Source of the DNA: a bacterium
GTDB taxonomy: Bacteria > Latescibacterota > Latescibacteria > Latescibacterales > Latescibacteraceae
Reading direction: 5' to 3'
NCBI GenBank assembly: GCA_021372535.1
Contig: JAJFUH010000122.1
Coordinates: 1-20,917 of the forward strand
Length of the DNA stretch: 20,917 nucleotides
The stretch's first letter is position 1. Every line of letters starts with the position of its first letter. This document shows, one piece after another, positions 1 through 7,374 of the stretch. The notes under the pieces are model-generated. The model ran no database searches. It saw only the letters and a program-made list of their open reading frames with translations, and was not told the DNA's origin. The position numbers were made by a program, and so were the translations under genes.

Positions 1-770
1 TACGGGACGCCGGCGGGGAAGACCGCCCGGTCCAGGGCGAGGAAACCGTTGGCCACGACGGCCACGGCGAAGAAGCCGTTCTTCAGGTCGGTGATGTGAT
101 AGCCGTCGGGCACCTGCAGCAGGACCTCGACGGCGCCATCAGAAGCGAGGACGCGGGCGCTGAGGCGGGGCCGCGCTGTTTCGGCGGGGTCGAGAACGGT
201 AATAGGGTCACGCTCGTTAAGGAGCGGTATTCCCATGGAAGTCTGGTCCATTAAACCAAAAATCCCTACATTGAAATTTCCGGCCGTTTTTATAATATCC
301 GGTGTAAACAGAAGATTGCCCGAATCTTTCCAGACAATGTTGGCCGAGAGCCACGGCCACGATGATTCCTTGCTGATGGCAAGGAGAGTATCCGGACCGG
401 AAGCGAGGTCTATCTTCGATACGTTTACCGCATCAATTCCGATCCGGTTCATCATTTCCGTCACGAGGTGCGCGGTCATTCTCGTGGTATTTTCGTACGG
501 CGGGTAAAGGTTATGCTTTTCAAATACGAGCGCCCCCGTATCGAGAACCAGAACATTTTCCGACATGCTTTTAATATCGCTGATAGCCGTAGATCGGCGC
601 GCCAGGCCGCCAAGGGGTATACGGCAGCCGCAGGGATCGTATCGTGCCCCGATATTTCCCGAATAAATTATCGTTACAATTCCGCTTTTTCCGGTATTTT
701 TGGAAGATGAGCATGAAAGTACATATATCATAAGACCGCACATAACACTCCACAAAAACAGCCTTTTCAT
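1..770 (-). CDS. UshA/5'-nucleotidase-like lipoprotein, partial (runs off left edge), possibly chimeric
   Basis: The frame is open from ATG at 770 to the window edge (256 codons, no stop). An AAGG Shine-Dalgarno lies just upstream. Residues 1-20 form a lipoprotein signal with lipobox VLSC, so Cys20 would be lipidated. Residues 31-60 contain a YSGNIGARYDPCGC...GGLARR stretch. Later LVLDTGA, PWLSANIV and VGIFGL match the N-terminal metallophosphatase half of the UshA family. The usual metal-binding D-x-H and NHE motifs are missing (the latter reads VSKIDLASG), so this is probably a non-catalytic or cytochrome-associated relative. After DPAETA (about residue 200) the expected dinucleotide-hydrolase continuation disappears. 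Instead comes a GC-rich stretch with VEVLLQVPDGYHI, which looks more like a DsbD N-terminal or other beta-rich domain. Function is not assigned. Confidence 0.7.
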   Translation of the reverse strand, partial: MKRLFLWSVMCGLMIYVLSCSSSKNTGKSGIVTIIYSGNIGARYDPCGCRIPLGGLARRSTAISDIKSMSENVLVLDTGALVFEKHNLYPPYENTTRMTAHLVTEMMNRIGIDAVNVSKIDLASGPDTLLAISKESSWPWLSANIVWKDSGNLLFTPDIIKTAGNFNVGIFGLMDQTSMGIPLLNERDPITVLDPAETARPRLSARVLASDGAVEVLLQVPDGYHITDLKNGFFAVAVVANGFLALDRAVFPAGVP

Positions 771-928
771 ACCAAACCTTACCTTTCTCTGGAAATAAAT
801 AAACCTATAGGATTAAGTAATATAATACAAAGGACGGTAAGGAGCAATACATGCGCCGGAAATAATAATGGAAGAAGTGTGTGCTGGTTTTAATCCGGAA
901 ACTCCGTGGGGACAACCGATTTTGCAGT

Positions 929-954
929 CCGTTATGCGGTCATACCGCGAACGG
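929..954 (-). terminator. Hairpin just downstream of the MinD-like gene (possible terminator)
   Basis: CCGTT (929-933) pairs with AACGG (950-954), and inside it GCGGT (936-940) pairs with ACCGC (944-948) around a CAT loop. This gives ten base pairs interrupted by a small internal loop. It begins 10 bp past the stop codon of the ATPase gene. No T-tract follows on the minus strand, so an intrinsic terminator is only one reading; an RNA-stabilising 3' hairpin is the alternative. Confidence 0.45.
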
Positions 955-963
955 TACGCTGAT

Positions 964-1986
964 TTACTGCTGATACCAGTAACGCCGCTCCGTTTTAATA
1001 TACCGCTTGAGTCTAGATGAACGATTGAGGTTGAATCGTCCCAAACGGTCCTCGATTCCCAGTTTTGAAATAACCGTGTAAATATCCTTTGAAGCGCCGC
1101 AGCCCGGGAACTGAAGAACAAAGGGCATCATGAGTTCGGATGAGTCAACAACATGGGCATCATCCCTGACCATACCGAGATATTCCATGGAGACACCGAG
1201 ATATTTCTCGGCCAGTTTTGCGAGCTGCATACCCTCCCGTTCCTGCGAATACCTGCGGAGCCGGTTCATGACAAGCTTGGGTTTGAACTCGGTCAGCCGC
1301 CTGTGAATCCTGGCCGTCGATTCAGGATCGACCTGATGCATTCGCCTGAGCAGTTCGGGAATCGCAAGACTGCCGCTCTTGTTGTTTCGCCCTTCTTTTA
1401 TGATGAGCTCATAGATACGGGTATCTTTTTTTACTTCCCGCTCGATGAGACGGTATACGACGCCTTTCATAAAGGAATACGCGTTAATTTTTGCAGTCGG
1501 TTCGGGATTGCAGATCACAAATCCTTCATTCGAAAGAACAAAAAAGTCGAGGGTATTGTAGTTCGTTCCGGCGCCCAGATCGAGCAGAATAAAATCGGCT
1601 TCCAGGTTATCGAGGTGCTTCTGGAGACGAACCTTGCTCTGAAACGGGATGTTTGCAAGACCGACCATCTCGCTTCCGCCGCTGATAAGCATGAGATTTT
1701 CGCTCGGAGTAGTGAGCAGAATACTCTGAAGGGAATCCACGCGGCGGTTGATAAAGTCGGAAAGGGTCAATTTGGGCCGTTTTATATTTAAAATGGTATG
1801 GAGATTCGCCCCGCCAAGGTCGGCATCGACAAGAATTATACGGTAACCCATCGTTGCAAGGGCAATACCGATATTAGCGGTCATCGCAGTTTTTCCGGTT
1901 CCGCCTTTTCCTCCCGCAAATGTCCACACTTTCTTGTGGGTTTTTTCCTGAAGGATATGAATAATATCTACATTTTCTTCTATCAT
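964..1986 (-). CDS. MinD/FlhG-like ParA-type ATPase
   Basis: The product has 340 residues from ATG 1986. An upstream in-frame ATG at 2088 would add 34 residues that do not look like the family and would overlap the hairpin at 2036-2055, so 1986 is preferred, although no good Shine-Dalgarno precedes it. The deviant Walker A box GGKGGTGKT is at residues 25-33 with the signature lysine. Switch I VDADLGGANLH (53-63) and Walker B FILLDLGAG (132-140) follow. These place it in the MinD/ParA superfamily of P-loop ATPases that position flagella, division sites or other polar cargo. DADLGGANLH is FlhG-like. The C-terminus is basic (RSSRLKRYIKTERR) and shows no obvious MinD membrane-targeting amphipathic helix. 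No flagellar, min or partner parB gene is nearby, so its cargo is unknown. Confidence 0.88.
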   Translation of the reverse strand: MIEENVDIIHILQEKTHKKVWTFAGGKGGTGKTAMTANIGIALATMGYRIILVDADLGGANLHTILNIKRPKLTLSDFINRRVDSLQSILLTTPSENLMLISGGSEMVGLANIPFQSKVRLQKHLDNLEADFILLDLGAGTNYNTLDFFVLSNEGFVICNPEPTAKINAYSFMKGVVYRLIEREVKKDTRIYELIIKEGRNNKSGSLAIPELLRRMHQVDPESTARIHRRLTEFKPKLVMNRLRRYSQEREGMQLAKLAEKYLGVSMEYLGMVRDDAHVVDSSELMMPFVLQFPGCGASKDIYTVISKLGIEDRLGRFNLNRSSRLKRYIKTERRYWYQQ

Positions 1987-2020
1987 AATTGTCAGACCGG
2001 GAAAAAAGTTTATATATATA

Positions 2021-2056
2021 TTCCCCAAAAATATAGCAGGTTTTTTACAACCTGCC
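2021..2056 (-). terminator. Probable intrinsic terminator between recJ and the ATPase gene
   Basis: Inverted repeat GCAGGTT (2036-2042) / AACCTGC (2049-2055) has a six-base loop. Read on the minus strand it is followed by TATATTTTTGGGG, an interrupted T-tract. It lies 90 bp beyond the recJ stop, which would end the housekeeping transcript and leave the ATPase gene with its own start in the AT-rich stretch at 1990-2030. Confidence 0.5.
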
Positions 2057-2145
2057 AATACATAATTACATATAACCTTAAAAAACACAGAAAATTATCT
2101 GAGTTTAAGCCGTTATGATTACATATCGGATTACCCGAAACAATA

Positions 2146-3864
2146 TTATCTTATTGCTTTTACAACGAGTTGAATGGTTTTTCTTCCCATCCAGTAATTT
2201 CGTTCGACATTATACAATACATCCATCGGAGGCCCGCCGATTCTTACACGACCCAGATAATCCCCCATATTGAAGGCTATTGCATCGAAAACCATTGTGT
2301 TGTCCGTAACTTTGAACTTGAGATGATTCTTACCCACAATCCTCGGTTCACCCACCGACAGCAGTTTCCTTGTAAGGAACAGCGGCATGGGATTGTTCTC
2401 TCCGAATGGCGAGAGCTTATTGAGAAAATTGATCATGGTGTCGTTAAGGGAAGACAGGTCGAGTTCGGAATCGATCGTGATACTTGGCAACGGAACACCG
2501 AGGGACAGATCACGTCTGATTATATCCCTGAACCTTACTTTGAATTCCCCGATTTTATCGGCTTTGATACTGAGACCCGCGGCATATTTATGACCCCCGT
2601 ATGTATCGAGGATATCCTCACACTCTCCCATTGCGGCGCAAATGTCAAATTCCTTGATACTCCGGGCCGAACCCTTGCCGTCATTGTGTTCGAGGGAGAT
2701 GAGCACAGTCGGAAGATAGTATTTTTCAACAATCCGTGAAGCAGCGATACCGATAACTCCCTGATGCCAGTTTTCAGAAGCCAGCACGATCCCGGTGTTC
2801 CACTCGTCATGGCTCATTGCCAGAATCATCGCTTCCGCCTCATTGTATACACGGTCGTTCATCATGCGGCGTACCGAGTTTTCTTTTTCAATCTCATCGG
2901 CAATTTTAAGCGCCTTGAGCCAGTTCTCACAGATCAGGAGATCGACGGTTTTGGAAGCGTTTGATAGTCTCCCGGGGGCATTAAGGCGCGGGGCAAGGAA
3001 ATAGACGATATTATTGGAATTCGACCGTTCCTTGACAGCCCTGGAGATTTCCATGAGTGCCGCAAGACCGGTGTTTGCGGTATTTTTTATACGCTCGATG
3101 CCGAACTTGGCCAATACCCTGTTCTCGTCGATGAGGGGCACGACATCGGCCGCAGTCCCCAGGGCGACAAGATCGAGCTCATCATAGAGCTCGGCCGGGT
3201 CCATGTCGGTAAAGGTATACAGCGCCTGGAGAAGCTTGAACATGACACCGACCCCGGCAAGCTCGCGGAAGGGGTAATTACAGTCGTTCCGCTTGGGATC
3301 GAGTACAGCCATTGCATCAGGGAGTACAGACTGGGGCTCATGGTGATCGGTTATGATGAAATCGATGCCTTTTTTCTTGATATACTCCGCCTCATCGAAA
3401 GCAGTTATTCCCGAATCGACACTCATGATGAGCGTCGCACCGAAATTAATCGCGTTATCGATGCCCTCGCGGGAAACACCATACCCCTCCTTGAAACGGT
3501 TGGGCACATGGTATCCCACCTGAAGACCCAGGTTCGACATGACCCTGATAAAGAGTGCCGTTCCGCACACGCCATCAACATCATAATCGCCAAGTATCAT
3601 GATTCGCTCGCCGTTGGTCAGCGCCCGTTTGAGCCGTTTAACAGCTTTTTCCATATCGGCCATCAGAAACGGATCGCGAAGATCGTTGAGGGACGGATTT
3701 ATAAATGCTTCAGCTTCTGCCATGGTCGATATGTTCCTGATGGCAAGCATCCGTGCGAAATGCTTCGGCATCGGTCGTTCATTTATCAGACGATCGGCCA
3801 TGATTTCAAAATCACGACCGGGGAGAACCCATTTTGGCTCTTTTGCATCCATGTCAGAATCCAT
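2146..3864 (-). CDS. recJ: Single-stranded-DNA-specific exonuclease RecJ
   Basis: The product is a 5'-3' single-strand DNA exonuclease used in recombination and repair. Its 572 residues are normal for the family. DHH-domain motifs are visible in order: GDYDVDG (92-98), VDSG (149-152), DHHEP (173-177), DPKRND (189-194) and LGTAADVVPL (235-244). The DHHA1 part follows with GSARSI (398-403) and GGHKYAAG (423-430), and an OB-fold C-terminus completes the protein. The catalytic Asp and His residues appear intact. The start overlaps the end of the upstream beta-barrel gene by 11 bp. A GAGG lies only one base before ATG 3864, so ATG 3852 (four residues later, spacing about 13) is an alternative. Either way translation is probably coupled to the upstream gene. 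Confidence 0.96.
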   Translation of the reverse strand: MDSDMDAKEPKWVLPGRDFEIMADRLINERPMPKHFARMLAIRNISTMAEAEAFINPSLNDLRDPFLMADMEKAVKRLKRALTNGERIMILGDYDVDGVCGTALFIRVMSNLGLQVGYHVPNRFKEGYGVSREGIDNAINFGATLIMSVDSGITAFDEAEYIKKKGIDFIITDHHEPQSVLPDAMAVLDPKRNDCNYPFRELAGVGVMFKLLQALYTFTDMDPAELYDELDLVALGTAADVVPLIDENRVLAKFGIERIKNTANTGLAALMEISRAVKERSNSNNIVYFLAPRLNAPGRLSNASKTVDLLICENWLKALKIADEIEKENSVRRMMNDRVYNEAEAMILAMSHDEWNTGIVLASENWHQGVIGIAASRIVEKYYLPTVLISLEHNDGKGSARSIKEFDICAAMGECEDILDTYGGHKYAAGLSIKADKIGEFKVRFRDIIRRDLSLGVPLPSITIDSELDLSSLNDTMINFLNKLSPFGENNPMPLFLTRKLLSVGEPRIVGKNHLKFKVTDNTMVFDAIAFNMGDYLGRVRIGGPPMDVLYNVERNYWMGRKTIQLVVKAIR

Positions 3865-5686
3865 ACCTCAATGTCATGGTGATATAATTCCTGATTCTTG
3901 GCGGAAATGCTTGTGTTTCTCTTACGATTCGCTTCGCGCTCAACATGAACTCGTAATCATTCGATCTATTCTTAAAAAGACAACAATCAATACCGTAAGT
4001 CTGATCGACCTCCCGTCGATATAAATTAAATGCGCTTCCTGCTTTTTTCCAGTCTTTCCTTATGGCGTAGATATATCGTGGAGTAACCACCATCCAGTCG
4101 GTAAAACGGTAATCAACCGCCAGATTGCAGAACCTCTTTATACCCTCCTCAACAGGAATCATGTCCCGCTTCATGTTCAGATTCCCGTAGTCGTTCTCCT
4201 CCACCATGAGTCCTATTTTCAGAAGCGTCTTTTCTGTTACCGCCACATCGGTCCATGTTTCCGAAGAAACTCTCCTCGTTATGTTGCTTCTCGGTAACTG
4301 AGGAATCTCGTAATCATACTCGATATAGTTCGCATAAACATTCACCTCATGTCTAATCGACAGAAACGATGCAGGCACATAAACGAGGGAAGGGGAAAAG
4401 AGATACGTCTTCATCCATTTGTTCTGTGACGACTGCGAAATGTCTATATTTACATAATGCGTCTCAAGCATGCGAAAGTCAAGAATAGTCTGAAAATTAT
4501 CGGAAAAACTTCTGTGATATTTCGCTCCGCTTTCGAATTTCAGCTCATCACGGTCATTGGAAACCCCCTGGGGAGTATCGTTCCGGGTGCGCCATATCCA
4601 TCCGAACACACTGAGGCTGTCCGATTTACCGAACGTGATCCCGATATCCCCCTTTGTAATGACATCGGTCTGGGTTCTCGACCGTATTTTCAACTGGACA
4701 TCCTTGACATCCTTCGTATACCCGGCTTCCCAGCCCGCTGAAATTCGATTCCCTATCCTTTTTACCGCTCTGACCCGAAAATCCCTGAGACTGGTCTCAA
4801 GATTGTTGTGGAATTTCGATATCGAAAGGGAGTCCTCGTTTGCGGTATCGTCCGTTTTCCCGCTTCCAAGCTTCATGTTAATCAGAAATGACGTTCTGTC
4901 CTGGTAAGAATTCAGGTCTCCCCGGAACAGCGACAGCTCGAAATTACGGTCATTCTGGTTCCTCAGCTCGATGGTACTGCGACTGTCACCGCCTTCGCCT
5001 TTCTTGACATCATAATACCCGATTGTGGATCTGTCATCATTGACTTTCATCGCAACCGTTGCAAAATCATAGTCGTATGCGAGAGCGCCCGACAGAGAAT
5101 ACCGGTCGTTTTTTCGGGCCATTCTGGACTTGTTGACATTGGCATCAAAAAAAGTATGGAGATTTGTATTTGTTCTCAACGGCCTGTCGTCGTAATTCAG
5201 CCTTCCTTTGAACGTGGTGCCGCTGTCATCTTTTCCGAAACGTGTATCGGAGGTATGTTCGACAGCACCGCTCATTTTCGTACTCTCTCCCGGTATATAC
5301 CGCAACGAACCGCCATAATTGACTGTCATGAGTGATTTTCCGACAGAATTCATGGAATCTCTGTTGAAGTTTTCATCGGCCATGAAACCAAGACTTATCT
5401 TATCGGATGCAGCATAGTTCAGTGCGGCCCTGTTATTGATATCGTCCTTCCACCGGTTCTCGACATCGGAACCTGTCCTCATGTTGAGCTCGGTTGACAG
5501 GAGGCTTTGCAGGTTGAAACCCCATTTCGGTGACAGATCGAAATCCCCGCTGTGGGTTGTCTGCCACTTGAGGTTACGATCATTCCTCTCAAAGCCGGTT
5601 ACGCCCTGCCTCAACTGCGCCGCCGCGGCGCCGGTCAGCATGAACATCACGGTTACTCCGATCAATACTTCAGCCGCGGCCTTCAT
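3854..5686 (-). CDS. Predicted outer-membrane beta-barrel protein, unknown function
   Basis: The product has 610 residues. Residues 1-24 are a Sec signal peptide (hydrophobic core then TGAAAAQ). The rest is rich in alternating polar/hydrophobic strands with aromatic girdles and short D/N/G-rich turns, and it ends in YITMTLRYGF; a terminal Phe is the usual BAM recognition residue. No TonB box, plug, OmpA or POTRA domain is seen, so I infer a simple large barrel of perhaps 20 or more strands. GGAGAG with a good spacer precedes ATG 5686, and that ATG overlaps the rsmA stop as ATGA. The gene thus sits tightly coupled inside a housekeeping operon between rsmA and recJ, which is unusual company for a barrel. 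No specific family is recognised; LptD-like or porin-like roles cannot be told apart from sequence alone. Confidence 0.85.
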   Translation of the reverse strand: MKAAAEVLIGVTVMFMLTGAAAAQLRQGVTGFERNDRNLKWQTTHSGDFDLSPKWGFNLQSLLSTELNMRTGSDVENRWKDDINNRAALNYAASDKISLGFMADENFNRDSMNSVGKSLMTVNYGGSLRYIPGESTKMSGAVEHTSDTRFGKDDSGTTFKGRLNYDDRPLRTNTNLHTFFDANVNKSRMARKNDRYSLSGALAYDYDFATVAMKVNDDRSTIGYYDVKKGEGGDSRSTIELRNQNDRNFELSLFRGDLNSYQDRTSFLINMKLGSGKTDDTANEDSLSISKFHNNLETSLRDFRVRAVKRIGNRISAGWEAGYTKDVKDVQLKIRSRTQTDVITKGDIGITFGKSDSLSVFGWIWRTRNDTPQGVSNDRDELKFESGAKYHRSFSDNFQTILDFRMLETHYVNIDISQSSQNKWMKTYLFSPSLVYVPASFLSIRHEVNVYANYIEYDYEIPQLPRSNITRRVSSETWTDVAVTEKTLLKIGLMVEENDYGNLNMKRDMIPVEEGIKRFCNLAVDYRFTDWMVVTPRYIYAIRKDWKKAGSAFNLYRREVDQTYGIDCCLFKNRSNDYEFMLSAKRIVRETQAFPPRIRNYITMTLRYGF

Positions 5687-6561
5687 TGGTTTTTCTCTCC
5701 GTTAATACAGCCGGAAAGAGCCGCATCAACACTGTTGCTCACTGCCACGAACTTCGATACATCGAGAGTTTCCGGCCTCGACATGGGGTCTATTCCTGCA
5801 TCGGCGAGCATGTCTGCCGCGCGGACGCCGGAAATCCCCCGGGAAAGCATGAAAGGAACCATGCTGTTTCGAATCATCTTGCGGCGCATTCTGAAAGCCG
5901 CGCCGGTGATCTCCCTGAACAGCTTCTCGTTCCTGAGCGGATACAGACTGCCCTCGTTAAAGGTGATTGAGATGACACTCGAAACCACCTCGGGCGGCGG
6001 ATCAAACGCTCCCGGTTTTATGTCCAGCATCTTTCGGCACCGTGCGCAAAGGGCCAGATTAAGCGTGGTCAGCCCATAATCCTTCGTTCCCGGAACAGCG
6101 CACAGACGCCGTGCAACTTCCCGCTGCACCATGAGTACGGCATTCGCAACGAGCTTCCTGTTACGGATGAGAAGCTCGATCACAGGCGTCGAGATGTTAT
6201 ACGGAAGATTGGAAACAACCGTAATCCGCCTTCCGGCATCCCCGAAAAGCCCGTTCAGATCAAGACCCAGTATATCCGCTTCGATCAGACGGAAATTTCC
6301 CTGGTCAGCAAAAATATCCCTCAACATTCCGACGAGATCACGGTCGATTTCAACCGCAGTAACATGCCCGGCCCGGTCAAGCAGAAATCCGGTGAGAATC
6401 CCTTTCCCTGGACCGATTTCAAGCACGATATCATCGGGACCGATTTCCGCAATTCCGACTATACGGTCCGCTGTTCGACGGTCTGTCAGAAAATGCTGGC
6501 CGAATCGTTTCTGCGCCCTGTGGCTTCCGCTCACTGCGATCACCCCTGCCGGTGAAGCCAT
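5683..6561 (-). CDS. rsmA: 16S rRNA (adenine1518/1519-N6)-dimethyltransferase RsmA/KsgA
   Basis: The product uses S-adenosylmethionine to dimethylate two adjacent adenines in helix 45 of 16S rRNA during small-subunit maturation. Its 292 residues carry FGQHFLTD (20-27), SAM-binding motif I VLEIGPGKG (46-54), acidic VEID (70-73), the catalytic NLPYNIS (118-124) and a QREVARR segment. An FDPPPEVVSSV stretch leads into the C-terminal helical domain. All core motifs are intact. GGAAAGG precedes ATG 6561. It lies 23 bp after tatD, and its stop overlaps the start of the next gene by four bases. The tatD-ksgA adjacency is the classical arrangement, although the rRNA maturase gene rnmV that often lies between them is missing. 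Confidence 0.97.
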   Translation of the reverse strand: MASPAGVIAVSGSHRAQKRFGQHFLTDRRTADRIVGIAEIGPDDIVLEIGPGKGILTGFLLDRAGHVTAVEIDRDLVGMLRDIFADQGNFRLIEADILGLDLNGLFGDAGRRITVVSNLPYNISTPVIELLIRNRKLVANAVLMVQREVARRLCAVPGTKDYGLTTLNLALCARCRKMLDIKPGAFDPPPEVVSSVISITFNEGSLYPLRNEKLFREITGAAFRMRRKMIRNSMVPFMLSRGISGVRAADMLADAGIDPMSRPETLDVSKFVAVSNSVDAALSGCINGEKNQ

Positions 6562-6584
6562 GACCTTTCCGTGTGTGATGCCCG

Positions 6585-7373
6585 CTACAGTTTCCCGGGC
6601 ACTGTTTCCGCATGTAACCCGAAAAGGTCACAAGCGTTCCGACCCGTCGCCGCAATAACCTCGTCAGCATCCATGGATTTTATTTCCGCCAGCTTGTACG
6701 CAACTTCCGTGACATAGGCGGGTTCGTTTCTCCTGTCCCGGTATTTCTGAGGAGTAAGGAAAGGTGCGTCGGTTTCGATAAGACACCGTTCGACCGGCAC
6801 AAAGCGTGCAACATCAATCCTGTCGGAGTTCCTGTATGTCAGGGGACCGTCAAAACCGACATAAAAACCGAGCGACAGTACTTTTTCAGCAAATCCGACC
6901 GACCCCCCGAAACAATGGAAAACTCCGCGAAGCCCCTGAAAACAGTGCTCACCGATACATTCGATCCCGTCATACTCGACAGCCCTGAAATGGATAATAA
7001 CCGGGAGATCGAGAGCCCGGGCCAGATCGAGCTGGCTTCTCAACGCTCTGATCTGGATATCACGGGGCGAACGGTCCCGGTAAAAATCAAGGCCGATCTC
7101 GCCGATCGCAACAACTCCGGGATCGGAGGCCAGCCGGGCTATTTCCAGAATATCACCGGGAGCAGCTTCGTGAGTGCTGTTGGGATGGATACCCACAGCG
7201 GCATAGACAGCTCTGTAAGTCCGGGAAAGATGTACCGCTTTTTTTGAGGTTTCAATATCACAGCCGGGATTGATAATACACATCACCCCTGCTTCGTGCG
7301 CCCGTTCGATAACCCTGTCCCTGTCCTGCTCGAAGTCATTGAAATCGAGATGTGCATGAGTATCACAGAGCAC
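6585..7373 (-). CDS. tatD: TatD-family metal-dependent hydrolase (DNase-like)
   Basis: The product is a TIM-barrel metallohydrolase of the amidohydrolase superfamily, 262 residues. Metal and catalytic residues are present: THAHLD (His6, His8), GEIGLD (Glu92), IIHFR (His128), FHCFGG (His153) and ETDAPFLTP (Asp202). Family members act as 3'-5' exonucleases and DNA repair or RNA quality-control nucleases. The start is GTG at 7373, one base past the metG stop. The only nearby purine-rich element (GAGG) abuts the start codon, so translation probably depends on reinitiation after metG. No in-frame alternative start fits the N-terminal THAHLD strand. Confidence 0.95.
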   Translation of the reverse strand: MLCDTHAHLDFNDFEQDRDRVIERAHEAGVMCIINPGCDIETSKKAVHLSRTYRAVYAAVGIHPNSTHEAAPGDILEIARLASDPGVVAIGEIGLDFYRDRSPRDIQIRALRSQLDLARALDLPVIIHFRAVEYDGIECIGEHCFQGLRGVFHCFGGSVGFAEKVLSLGFYVGFDGPLTYRNSDRIDVARFVPVERCLIETDAPFLTPQKYRDRRNEPAYVTEVAYKLAEIKSMDADEVIAATGRNACDLFGLHAETVPGKL

Positions 7374-7374
7374 C

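Noticed and set aside
1153-1791. 212-residue plus-strand frame opposite the MinD-like gene
   Set aside because: It is antisense to a gene with clear ATPase motifs and has no recognisable domain or ribosome site.
2011-2020. TATATATATA as promoter of the MinD-like gene
   Set aside because: A simple AT repeat gives many -10 matches, but no -35 at a proper distance could be defined.
3340-3882. 180-residue plus-strand frame opposite recJ
   Set aside because: Fully antisense to intact RecJ DHH motifs; no supporting signals.
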